Of a DNA stretch of 64,000 bases, positions 36,101 to 46,798 are shown one piece after another (within the stretch, counting starts at the first letter, position 1; each line of letters starts with the position of its first letter). The position numbers and the translations under genes are program-made. The stretch comes from Chlorokybus atmophyticus (Eukaryota > Streptophyta > Chlorokybophyceae > Chlorokybales > Chlorokybaceae). The DNA lies in assembly GCA_009103225.1 (NCBI GenBank), contig RHPI01003642.1, positions 797,099 through 861,098 of the forward strand. The letters run 5' to 3'. The notes under the pieces were generated by a model. That model saw nothing but the letters and a program-made list of their open reading frames with translations. It was not told the origin of the DNA and did no database searches.

Positions 36101-36271
36101 GCTATCGCGTTTGTCATTGGTGGCGGCAACTACAAAGAGTACCTGGGCCTGCAAGAGTTTGCCAGCAAACATACTCCACCCAAGTCCGTAGCGTATGGCT
36201 CTACAGAAGTTTTGACAGGGACTGAGTTTCTGGAACAGCTCACGGAGCTCGGACAGAAAACGTCCACGTGA
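33180..36271 (+). CDS. SLY1: SLY1, Sec1/Munc18 protein for ER-Golgi fusion
   Basis: SM-family protein (639 aa) that binds syntaxin-5-type SNAREs and supports ER-Golgi and intra-Golgi vesicle fusion on the cytosolic face. Eight exons: 33180-33222, 33729-33856, 33960-34079, 34156-34391, 34472-34751, 34841-34993, 35171-35330, 35472-36271, all phase-consistent. The short first exon gives MASQTSLNLRQRQY, joining to DAIVRMLNLNATI as in plant SLY1. Further matches are YKVLVLDKYCRDVISPLL, KHGITLHLLIDAERQPI, DVPAIYFVQPT, LGAVPIIRC, LLCLFDRTFDLSV, SYDLDESDAFW, ELTERKRIIDKHTNIAT, KGTPEDKLRLAVVYIL, and AIAFVIGGGNYKEY near the C terminus. The length is typical and nothing is missing. The 500-bp first intron is unusually long for this window. 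Confidence 0.94.
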
Positions 36272-37164
36272 TGTATGTAAATGATTGCAATGAGGATGCA
36301 TGTTGTGCGGATTGCCTGAGCACAATTGCGCGTGTGCTGGCATGCATATTTGGTCATGTGAGGTAAAATTGGGTTTGTTGTTGATGTGCGGCGCCTCTGT
36401 AGGTGAGTGCTCTGTACATCAAATGCAGGACATGCATGTGTGTAGTGTCATGGGATGTTCCACAAGCTGAATTTCGTGCGCTGGCACTGCGTGTACATGT
36501 AAGGTTGATGCATCTGTAACCCCTGCAAAAATGCCATCACTGCTGAAAGCAGCCTACCATGCCCGCGTGAACAACCGCATAGGTTGTCAGCATGCTGCAA
36601 CCAGGGTAACATCCCATGTGTACAGACAATGCAAGTGATCATGATACGTGCAACATGCATGACACATGCATTGTTCACAAAGCTCATCATCATGCAATAA
36701 TCATTTACCGGGGTCTACCTCCACTAGCCACACGTAGCTATTGTACTACTGCCTCCAACCCCATACATGCATGCGTTTGTTCATCACCTGCACGCGTGTG
36801 CAGTCAGTTAGTCTTGTGGTTCTTCGCAGCAGCCAGGAGCATGAGCAGTAGACAGACTCCCACTCCCCATCTCGCTCCCGTTCTCCTTCACCCACAGCCT
36901 CACTCCTGCCATTCCCACGCAGCGCTGCATGCGGTAACCCTGGCTGAGGGCCCCTCCGCCCCGCCCCTCCGCCCCGCCCTTGCGCCCTGCCCTGTCAGCA
37001 GCGGTGCTGTCGTACTAGCAGCTGCTGTATGTGCCGGTTAGGCGCTGCCAGTAGGGTTGGGTGGTGGGGTTGGCCTATCGTCGCCGTAGCATGGGCAAGC
37101 TGCACTACCAACAGCCTGCTCCCAATGCATGCCATTGTCATTGCACATGCATGTGTCACGTCCT
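36272..37164. other. Intergenic spacer, no gene seen
   Basis: 3' flank of SLY1. A TGTAA word just after the stop (36276-36280) could act in polyadenylation (inferred). 36840-37000 is C-rich. No supported frame. Confidence 0.4.
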
Positions 37165-38130
37165 TCAGTCCTTGCGTACAGTATGCACCTGTCGCCGAAG
37201 TTTTTTCACCACTGTTGTGCACAGTAGCTTTGGTGGTGTACAGTACACATACGCATCACTTCGTCCCAGCCTTTGCCGCAACTTCGCCAGCAGCTTCTTC
37301 ATTGGGTAGCCATTGCTTTGCATGGCCGACAGCAGTTTTGCCATAGCCGTCACGAAGTGGGCCTTGTACGTACACACGCGGACAAAGCGTGCGTACTGCG
37401 AGTCGATGACGCCTGGTTTTGTGGTGGACGGCGTGTTTGAGGTCGGCAGTGGTGCTCTGTGGCGTGGTATGGCGCTGTAGGCTGGCGACTGCTGCTTGCT
37501 GTATAGCTCGCCGGAGATGCCATCTTCCGTTTGAAACATTGTCACATCCAAGAAGGGCAGCGTAATACTTTGCGCAGTCTGTGTGACAGTGAGGATGTCT
37601 TCCGGGTACACACCTCCTCCAGGCACATGCGCACCCGTGTACAGGTAGCTTTGCAAATCTGGTACATCCACAACCAGTAAGTCATTGATGTAGCGCAATA
37701 CTCCACGTGCACATTGCATCAGCCGCTGCGTGTCCTTGCAGTCGTAGGCGTTGTACAAAATCCAGTTCGTACATGGTATCCATTTGCTAAATCGACCCCT
37801 GCCGGATTACCCATCGGAATGCCCACGCGCTCAGTTGGTACAACTGATCAGCGGCTGTTCTGATGTACAGGTTGTCCAGCAGGTATTGCAGCATGTCGTA
37901 CAACGACTGCGCAGTTAATGCCCGCCAGCTGCCTTCGTCATCAGTCTGATAATGTGCGCCTGCAGTCCAGCGGTGTAGCACGGAACCATCATGTTGTATA
38001 GTCAGATGCAAGTGTGTTGCCCTCGTGCGCGCGGCTTGCATGCGGAAAGTGGCGTCCACCAAGCGCTTCATGCGCTGCAGCAAATCGCCGTGCTGAATCT
38101 TTGTATAGAGGGTGGTCAAGTCAAAAGTCT
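37165..38130 (-). pseudogene. Degenerate reverse transcriptase (Penelope-like or related retroelement)
   Basis: Three overlapping minus-strand frames together show reverse transcriptase order. About 38130-37830 has FDLTTLYTKIQHGDLLQRM (fingers motif). At 37822-37770 another frame carries GIPMGNPAGVDLAN. At 37690-37165 there is RYINDLLVVD (catalytic Y-x-D-D box as YIND), LPFLDVTM and, later, SQYARFVRVC followed by a GY...L...L segment. The last blocks (FLDV, then SQ..RF.R.C) are usual in Penelope-like and related non-LTR elements. Frame changes near 37830 and 37760 and the absence of neighbouring domains mean it is not functional. Borders, target duplications and a GIY-YIG domain were not found. 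Confidence 0.6.
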
Positions 38131-38453
38131 AGAGGCACAAGTGCTGCCGCTTGGCAGTGGCTGTTCTTGTGGTGTTAAACAATGATTGGAGGCGGGTCAA
38201 TGTATGAGGTAAGGCTACAGCAGGCGCTGCATGCCATCTACATGACGCCTACTCTGAGGCCTAGGTAGGTTGTTGCTGGAGCTGTGGTTGTTGCAAGGAT
38301 TGGCTGCAGAACTGCACAACTTGTGAACAAACAAAGTGCAGAGTATAAGCACGGTCAATCAAGCAAGCTGTCAAACTTGGACACAACTGTCTCTAATTGA
38401 AAAGTGATTGAAGTACTCTAGTGTGCACGCTGTCACATTCCCTCCTTTGTACA
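38131..38453. other. Intergenic spacer, no gene seen
   Basis: Between the RT fragment and the 3' end of the HPRT gene. No feature recognised. Confidence 0.35.
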
Positions 38454-40267
38454 TCATTGCAGCGCCTCTGGCTTCAACACCCCAACAAAAGGCAGGGATC
38501 GGTAGCGGTTGTCGTAGTCAAGCCCGTAACCCACCACAAAGTCGTCGGGGCACTGCAGCACAGTTGCAACACTCAGTTCATCTCGACTATGGCGAGTCAT
38601 TCATAAGCACTCCATGCAAGTGCCTAAGCCTGCAACGACACTACCAAACCCACCTGGAAACCGACGTAAAGCTTCCCGTGCACGCCATGCGGCCTGAAGT
38701 CCACCTCCCTGCGCTCGGCCTTATCCAACAACACCGCCACACTGACAGACTCCGCTCCCCGCTCCGCCAGCGCCGCCACCAGCGCCGCCATCGTCCGCCC
38801 CGTGTCCACTATGTCCTCAACCTTGACACAGAACCCTCAGCCCCACTCACAAGAGCACTCACAAGCACACACGCCCACACATGCGTGCGCACATGTGTAC
38901 GTGTGCACCCACGCAAGCATGCATTACCCACCCCACCCCCACCCCCACCCCCGACATGCATGCGCGCATTGCCTCGTACCACCACAACATGTCTCCCCGT
39001 CACGTCATCGATTCCCGACAGCGCCACGGTGCCGGATGAGGCGGTGGAGGCGCCGAGGTAGGAGGACGCGCGCGTCACGGCCACGTCGTGCGGCACGCGC
39101 AGGGCGCGGATCAGGTCGGATAGGAACACGAACGCGCCGGTGAGGATCTGAGGCAGGGAGGGAAAGGTTGACAGACAGGCATGCGTGAAGAGGGGGAGAG
39201 AGAGTGAGAGGGAGAGGGAGAGGGAGAGGGAGAGGGAGAGGGAGAGGGNNNNNNNNNNNNNNNNNNNNNNNNNNNNNNNNNNNNNNNNNNNNNNNNNNNN
39301 NNNNNNNNNNNNNNNNNNNNNNNNNNNNNNNNNNNNNNNNNNNNNNNNNNNNNNNNNNNNNNNNNNNNNNNNNNNNNNNNNNNNNNNNNNNNNNNNNNNN
39401 NNNNNNNNNNNNNNNNNNNNNNNNNNNNNNNNNNNNNNNNNNNNNNNNNNNNNNNNNNNNNNNNNNNNNNNNNNNNNNNNNNNNNNNNNNNNNNNNNNNN
39501 NNNNNNNNNNNNNNNNNNNNNNNNNNNNNNNNNNNNNNNNNNNNNNNNNNNNNNNNNNNNNNNNNNNNNNNNNNNNNNNNNNNNNNNNNNNNNNNNNNNN
39601 NNNNNNNNNNNNNGGGAGGAGAGACAGGCAATTCTGCTGTTTGGTTCAGCTTCTTCTTGGCCACGGGTATTGCTGGTGATAAGTGCATTGCGTTGTTTCA
39701 AGTGTAAGCATTGAAGTAGATGTATACCATGCTGGGAGAGCTCAGACTGTTTGTTGTCTCCGTTATTACGAAACTTGCCAGTCATTGTGATTTACCAAAG
39801 ACAATTCTGTTTGTGGATAACAAAGAGCATCATGACTTCTATGACGGACGACTTCAACAAACTGATACAACAGTATGTGTCCATTACTTAGCACCGTAGC
39901 TGAGTGCGTTGTGTAAAATGTTTACCCCAAGCAGCAACAGTCTCTCGTTGCTAGCTCTGGCGTCCCTCTCGATCTCCGCAGCCATCTCCTTCACCCGGGC
40001 TGCCAGGCGCTGCTTATCGAACAGCACCCGCGCCACGTCATCTGCCACATCTCCAAGCAGCACGCCCTCCCCCGCCGCCGCCTGGTGGTGCACGCACTTG
40101 CTCCGGCCAGGCTTAACAAGCAGCCTGACATGAGCAGCGGCGGTGGAGGAGGAGGAGAAGGAGCAGGAGGGTTTGCGTGTAAGCTGGCTACGACAAGTGA
40201 GTGAACGATGTGGTAGTAGAAATGGCTTTCCCAAGGCAGAGGTAGCCGCCTTGAGAGCGCCGCGCAT
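38454..40267 (-). CDS. HPRT: Hypoxanthine(-guanine) phosphoribosyltransferase with organelle-like leader
   Basis: Purine-salvage enzyme converting hypoxanthine/guanine and PRPP to IMP/GMP. Predicted 258 aa from four exons: 40267-39926, 39147-38980, 38821-38654, 38552-38454. The HPRT core includes [39 protein letters not shown], the PRPP loop [15 protein letters not shown] (V171 onward), [26 protein letters not shown] and [13 protein letters not shown], all where expected. The first ~75 residues (Arg, Ser and Ala rich, with a run of Ser before AAAHVRLL) look like a plastid or mitochondrial leader. Upstream in-frame ATGs extend it through a poly-Ala run to about 40384, so the start is uncertain. 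The first intron contains the assembly gap, so its length is unknown. Confidence 0.9.
39187..39248. repeat. GA-rich hexamer array (GAGAGG)n at the gap edge
   Basis: About ten near-perfect GGGAGA units run into the N block; the right flank resumes with GGGAGGAGAG. The array sits in the first HPRT intron and probably caused the assembly break. Confidence 0.85.
39249..39613. other. Assembly gap (365 N)
   Basis: A run of N. The long open frames that cross it on both strands are artefacts. Confidence 1.
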
Positions 40268-41068
40268 GGCCGCCGCCGCCGCTGCCGCTGCCGCTGCCAG
40301 GCCACAACGGTGCATGCATTGAGAGCGTAGCGTCGACGCATGGCTTATGCGCCTTTGTTGATGTCGGCGCAAAGGGCGGAACACAAGTAGTTCACTCGGC
40401 TTGATTCACAACCGAGTGCGACGAGTGAGTGAATCAATGAGCAATGTCATTGAACTCGTCTTTCCCCAGGTGCTATTCTGGGGGCCGCGCTCGCTTCCAC
40501 GTGGAGCGCTGACAAGCATCGGCATCTTCATCAGCGGCGGCGGCGGTGGCGGCGGCGGCGGCGAGTGTGGAGCTGGAGCCGTAGTTGTTCTTCTACACCT
40601 GCATCAGGTTTGCATCACGTCATGCAGTGCGTGGTTCTCTCTGATCTGTGCTGGAAACAACAGACTCTTGCGCGCTTGGTTTGGCCTGTCTCCTGGCCTG
40701 TCTAAACTGCACTTTCTGAAAACATATGGAGAACAAGAGTACGAGACTCGTGCAAGTAGCCGTGTTTGAAGCGACTCGCTGAAAGCGCAGTTGATATCAC
40801 GCTGATTGTTCATGCCTAATTGTATCTGTTCCGTGTGCTGTACGTGTAACTGAGTGAAGCAACAACTCCTGCACCTCAGCGCAGCAAGCATCTTCTAGTC
40901 TCTGTCAAGTGTGAGATACGGATTGACGCAGAAACTGTCTCACATGCAAGTCCATTCAGGCGTGAACCAAGCAGACACATCTGTCTGCTTAGCAATCACG
41001 TGTTGGACTCTATCAAGGGATGACTCACTTACAGAGATAAGTATGTTCTAACAGTCTACGTCACAAGT
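40268..41068. promoter_or_regulatory. Divergent spacer between HPRT and NagB-LmbE genes
   Basis: Head-to-head spacer of 0.8 kb with a GGCGGCGG tract at 40535-40562. No convincing frame. Promoter role inferred from layout. Confidence 0.35.
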
Positions 41069-44000
41069 ATGCGCTTACAGGGTTGTCGTTCATCAAAAAC
41101 ACGCGTTCATGTTGCACAGGCACACGCAATGCCGCACATAACGCTCGGCGGCCCCGCCTCGCGCGAAGTGGCCGTGTGCTCCTCATCATCATCATCATCA
41201 ATCAAGCGAGTTCACATCTATGCTGATGCGGAGCACGCCGCTCACGCAGCATCCGCCATCATCGCCGACATCCTCAACCGCACCAAGAACAGCCCATCCG
41301 GTTGCTCACTGGGGCTCGCCACAGGGAACTCACCCATACACGTAAGACAAACAAGTTGTTGTTGGGTTGTCATCGTTGCATTCACCAGAGACGCGCGCAC
41401 AAGCACGCGCACGCATGCACACACGCGCGTGCACACACCCACATGTCTCATACAACATGTGTGTGTCCCAGGTGTACGACGAGTTGGTAAGGCTTCACAA
41501 ATATGGCGCAGTCTCCTTCTCTCACGCGCGAACATTCAACCTCGACGAGTACTACCCCATCCCCCACTCCTCTCCCCAAAGCTACCACTCCTTCATGCGT
41601 GCTCACCTCTTCGAGCGTGTCGATCTCGACCCCGCACGCGCACACGTGCCGGACGGGGAAGTGGGTGCTAAGGAAGTTGATGAGTATTGCCGCGAGTACG
41701 AGCGGAAGGTTGTTGAGGTGGGAGGAGGGGTGGATGTGCAGATACTGGGAATCGGAAGGACGGGACATGTTGGGTTCAATGAACCGGGAAGCGCGAGGGA
41801 CTCCGTCACGCGGCTGGTTCGCCTCGACAAGGTAAATGTGTTGAGTCAAACAATTGTCGACATGTGCGTGTTGGTGTGCGTGTGCATGCATGAGTGTTAG
41901 TGAAGCGAACTTTGCCTTATCGTAAACTCAGGTCACCAGAGTGGACGCGGCAAGCGATTTCTTTGGGGAGGCAAACGTGCCAAAGCATGCCATCACAATG
42001 GGTATGGGCACAATTATGCGGGTGAGTACCGATAACGAACATGCCAGATCTGTTGCAGGTCTGTATGCACGTGGGCGTGGCGGATGTGTGCACGCGTGCT
42101 CTGTTGTACACTACTTCAGCCCGTGCTTGCGTGCACCACCCAATGTTTCATCTGTATCAGGCCAAGAAGATCATCCTGCTAGCATTCGGCGAGAACAAAG
42201 CCGCCATCATCAAACGCGCCCTCGAGGGCCCCGTTACACCCGACATCCCCGCAAGCTTCCTGCAAGTCAGTGCAGTGGACACCCACTAACCCACCCACCC
42301 ACACATGTTGACTCACTCACCCTCCCCACACGCACGCAGACCCATCCCGACGTGACCGTGTTGCTCGACGACGCCGCGTCCTCCTCCTTGACATCTGTTG
42401 CGACGCCGTGGCTGGTGCCGGGTTTGGCGTCCTCCCTCGACTGGCGTAGCGCGGGGAAAGGGAGTGATGCTTCAGCTTCACTCCTGGAGGCGAAGGCTGT
42501 CACGTGGTTGGCAAAGCAACGCGGCAAAGGGATTATGAGACTCGATGAGGACGACTACCTCGAGGCCGGACTCGGGGTGAGTTGTGGGGGACTGTTTGTG
42601 GCTGACTTGTGTTTGGTTGGTTGGTTGTGTACATGTGAACAATATTGTATGCTTCACTTTAGCTGCCTGTATGCCGCAGCAGTTCACGCAGCTCTATGTA
42701 TCTCCCCCTGCAGGACTTGGTGGATTGCTACCCCTCTGCTGCTGCGCTCAATGCAGATGTGTTCCAGCGCCTGTCGGCAACCATAACCACCTCCCCAGGC
42801 ACATTCAACCCGCCCGACACGCAGGTGTGAGCCACACTCACGTGTGGATGGATGGATGAGTGCGTGCATGCGTGAACGCAGAACGCATGCGCATGTGAAT
42901 GCATGAGCACGCGCGTGCGTATATGCATGCATGCATGCATGCGTGTGTGCCTGTGTTTGTGCGTGCGTGAGTGCGTGTATGGCTGTATGAGAATGCATGC
43001 ATGGGTATATGCGTCAGTGCGTGCGTGTATGCGTGCGTGCGTGCGTGCGTGCGTGTGTCCACCTGTACATCATCAATAACAACCAATTCTTTCTTCCTGG
43101 CAGGGTGGTGACAAGGGCAAGTTGACAGCTGACGGCTTGCATGTGAGCGCCGTCTCCGGCGTGTCCACAACATCATCCTCGGACCCGCGGCGTGTGTTGG
43201 TGCTTTCCCCTCACCCGGACGATGACGTCATCTCCATGGGTGGCACCCTCGCCAACCTCGCGAACACCCAACACGACAACAACAACAATAACATTGAAGT
43301 GCATGTGGCGTACCAGACCAGCGGGTGCATCGCCGTCCACGACCACGACGCCCTGCGATACGCACGCTTCGCCGACGCGTGGGACAGGGAGACCGCTATG
43401 GTGGGAGAAGCAACGCAGGACCAACGCAAAGGCGTGCCCTCGCTGGCGCAAGAAGCGGTGAAGACGGTCCAGACTGCCCTCGCCAACAAAGCACCCGCGC
43501 AGGTGAGACAACAAGTTGTTGGTGGTGGTGGTGGTGGGTTACATGTTGGGTATATGCTCTCCAGGTGGATGCGCTCGTGGTGCAGCGGTTAAAGACGCTG
43601 ATACGCGAAGAGGAGGCGCGCAGTGCGGCGAGGAGTTGCGGGGTGCGGGACGGCAACATGCATTTCCTCAACATGCCTTTCTATGAGACAGGTTCGTTGC
43701 GAGTGTTGTTGTGCGCTTGTACGCGCGTGCACAAGTGCTTATACAAGTCTGTCGTGCAGGCGCTGTAGTTAAGAAGCCATTGTCCGAGGAGGACGTTAAC
43801 ATCGTTGTGGATCTCTTTGAGCGCATCCGGCCTTACCAGGTGACAGCTACTCACCATTGATGTACACACCCACAGTTGTGCTGTTCGCTCTCCTGCATAA
43901 GCGCGCACGCGCGCATGCGCGCATGCAACCACCAACCAACGCGCATGCGCGCATGCATCAAAACAGATCTATGCGGCTGGTGACCTGTCGGACCCACATG

Positions 44001-44517
44001 GGACACACCGGACGTGCCTGGCGGCAATCCTGCGTGCCCTGCGCATCGTCAGCCAGCGCGCATGGTTCACCGCTCAACACACGCGCGTCTACCTCTACCG
44101 AGGCGCATGGCAGGTAATTGCGCAAACACGCACACGTACACGCACATGTACACACATTTTTTTTTTGCAACATTAGGAGTGGGAGGCGTACGAGGCTTCA
44201 ATGGCCGTGCCAATGGATGCCGTGGCTATGTCGCGCAAGACGGCGGGTATATGGCACCACCAGTCTCAGAAAGACCCGGCGCCGTTCCCGGGAAGCGACC
44301 CGCGCGAGTTCTGGCAGCGGGCTCGCGCCCGCAACGGACACACCGCCGACGTGAGTGAGAGTGTTCATGTTTGAGTGAGTTAATGGGAAGTATGTGGTCA
44401 GTGGTGATGAAGGAGGGTGTGTGCTTATGTGTGGGGATGGGTGTGCAGGTGTACAGGGGAATGGGGCTTGGAGATTGGGAGGGCATGGAGCTGTTTGTGG
44501 AGTTGCGATTGGAGTAG
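41069..44517 (+). CDS. nagB: Glucosamine-6-phosphate deaminase (NagB) fused to LmbE/PIG-L-type deacetylase
   Basis: Predicted 723 aa, matching the two-domain NagB-LmbE protein best known from Bacteroidetes. Twelve exons: 41069-41341, 41472-41831, 41932-42021, 42161-42265, 42340-42576, 42714-42824, 43104-43502, 43565-43691, 43760-43839, 43967-44113, 44177-44350, 44449-44517; all phases close. N-terminal NagB half: GLATGNSPIHVYDELVRLH, ARTFNLDEYYPI (D116), VQILGIGRTGHVGFNEPGS (H190 and E195 kept; the usual second Asp is T188), AITMGMGTIMRAKKIILLAFG. C-terminal half: VLVLSPHPDDDVISMGGTL (H429, metal-binding HPDD box), EVHVAYQTSG, FLNMPFYETG, IYAAGDLSDPHGTH (H605, H608), YLYRGAWQEW, HHQSQKDPAPFPGSD. 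It probably deacetylates and then deaminates/isomerises amino sugars to fructose-6-phosphate. An alternative start is the ATG at 41129 (703 aa). No clear targeting peptide. Confidence 0.94.
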
Positions 44518-46263
44518 AGAGGGGGTGCCACTTGTATCGGCCGCCCCCGAGTTTGCGCACGCATTCAGGAGGGAGTTGCTTACGACGTGTAGTATGTAGT
44601 GTGTTGTCTCGCATTCAGTCATGCAACTTTTCAACGGTGCAACAAGCAAGATGCAAGCCGGGTGTCTCTTGACACCTGTGGTGTGCAGACACTCATGGCT
44701 GCTACTGCAGTTGGTTCCTGCACTGTATGCATAGGGTATACACTGCGCATGCCATATGCAAACACACATTCATACACCACACTGCACTGCTACAGCAATA
44801 CTCCGCCTCTTCCTCCTGCAGAACAAGAATACAGTTTAATGCGTGTTATTAGAAGCGACGATTTGAAGCAACAAGCAAAACATGCTAATATCTTTTCTAC
44901 AAGTCATACATTGCAGCACTCACTGCACATTCATTGATGTGCAGTGAATGCTGCACACCATTGACATGCGGCTATGTACAAGGTTACAACTACCATACCG
45001 ATGCGTATTCAAACAACTGTAAAGTATATAATTGTATGTCATGGTTCACACCTTATCGACACAATGCTGAATCCGAATCAAACATTGTCAAGCCATTGAC
45101 TGTAACATGGCTCATGAACGGTATGTTGCAATGCACGTTATATAGCTGTTTGCAATGGCAAGCGCGTGACTTGTTATGAAAAGAACAGTTTTCAACACAT
45201 TATGACTCTCTACAGTACTCAACAATATTAAATCCATGCGTTTGGTATAGAGTGTTACCATAGATTCCTACATCCTATACAATGCGGTATTCAATCAATT
45301 CCAATGCGGCGCGCGAAGTGCAAGATTGTCATGTTAGATGTAAATTTCGTTATCATTTCATAAATCGCATTTAAAAATAGTTGTACATTATCATAATGTA
45401 CAATGTATGATACCCATACATGAATATTGATTTTTTTATCATTGCTTGGTCTGCTTTGAACAATCAATTCATTGCATTGGTTCCAACATTCGGTACATAG
45501 CTTTCGAATCGTATATTATATTGCTTGACGCGGCATTGATAAGTCAAGATCAACGTACGTTGATTGAGTAACATATACATCGCTTAACTACTAGTAGTAC
45601 CAATACTACAAGATGTACCAATGCTAGTAACACTTATGCACACAGAAAATCTTACATACGCTGACGATTGATACTTTTATTTAAACGGTTTCTATATTGT
45701 GAGCACCGCGATTTTCTTACGCCTCTTGCAAAGGCGACACGCGATTACTGAATGTGTAGCAATGATAAGTTGACATGAAACCAAATTAAGTAGGTGTCTT
45801 ATGCATAAACACACTCTATGATTTTTACATTCTGAAAACCGCATATACGCCATTTTCTCATGCGAGCAGTGATACTTACAACAAACGTGACCAAAGCAAC
45901 CACACACGCCAATTGTACATAACCACACGAGCATACCGCTATCACCCCACAAAACCAAGCAACATACAACAAAACGTTAAGACTCAATTGCTGTTGGAGC
46001 ACCCTTCTTTGCTGCATGCGATCTACAGCTCGAATGCCAAGTGCATAATGCACCACCAACTCGTCAACCACAACCGCATTTGCATGACGCATCTCAAGCT
46101 CTTCCTTGGTAGTGGGTCGCACCTGTGGAAGATATCCAAGACGATTCCTCAAAAGCCGAACACTGCCATTGGCAGAAGCCAAGGCATTATAATACCTCCC
46201 CGCGGCATTGTCGTCTACGATGCTAATCACACGATCTTGTCAAGCGATTGTTGCCGCCCTATA
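44518..46263. other. Gene-poor, AT-rich intergenic DNA
   Basis: 3' flank of the NagB-LmbE gene. Base composition turns AT-rich after 45150, and no frame looks coding. Confidence 0.45.
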
Positions 46264-46368
46264 TGTTACGACAAGGGTCCGGCCATCTTAGCCATAAAAG
46301 ACCATGGTGGGAATTATGGCTATATCAATTCTTATGTATTACGCCCTAGCCCTCTGGCTACCGTAACA
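46264..46368 (-). repeat. TRIM 3' LTR
   Basis: 105-bp long terminal repeat, TG...CA ends; 103 of 105 positions match the other copy by eye. Preceded on the minus strand by the polypurine tract. Confidence 0.88.
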
Positions 46369-46528
46369 CACCTCCCCATTAGAACCTTAGCACGCCCTCG
46401 TGCTAATTCTTATAGGGTTCTCACAGCCCTCTGCCCGACGGGCGACCGAGCTGTCACGACCAACGCTTCTCTCGGCCGGCGCCTTTGCGCGCCGCAACGC
46501 GGCTTGCCCAGCCCGCGTTGTCGTGCTT

Positions 46529-46607
46529 CGTTCGCAATCCAGCAAACGTTCTTCGCTCGCAATCCAGCAAACGTTCTTCGTACGCAATCCAGCGAACGTT
46601 CTTGCGA
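46529..46607. repeat. Three 25-bp tandem repeats inside the TRIM
   Basis: Three successive units contain CGCAATCCAGCRAACGTTCTT with period 25; the third copy is the most diverged. Confidence 0.8.
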
Positions 46608-46798
46608 CCGGCGCACCGCGTCGCATTTCTCACCGTCCCCCCTCGTTCCTTCCAACCGCGACTTTCCCAAGGTCGCGGGTCCAACCGCGGCTTGCCAGGC
46701 CGCGGGTCCCAGAATCTTTGCCAACCGAAAACGTCACAGCTCTATCCCCCTTGGGAGTCGAGCCTGCGACCTTTAGGTTGTCAGCTCACGATACCAAT

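Noticed and set aside
39005-39785. Four open frames of 160-230 codons across the N block
   Set aside because: The frames are open only because N carries no stops.
42838-43176. His/Thr/Arg-rich minus-strand frame
   Set aside because: It is a translation of the GTGC/TGCATG intron repeat.
46735-46798. A true tRNA gene
   Set aside because: Only the 3' half resembles a tRNA and no acceptor stem forms; it sits at the TRIM primer site.
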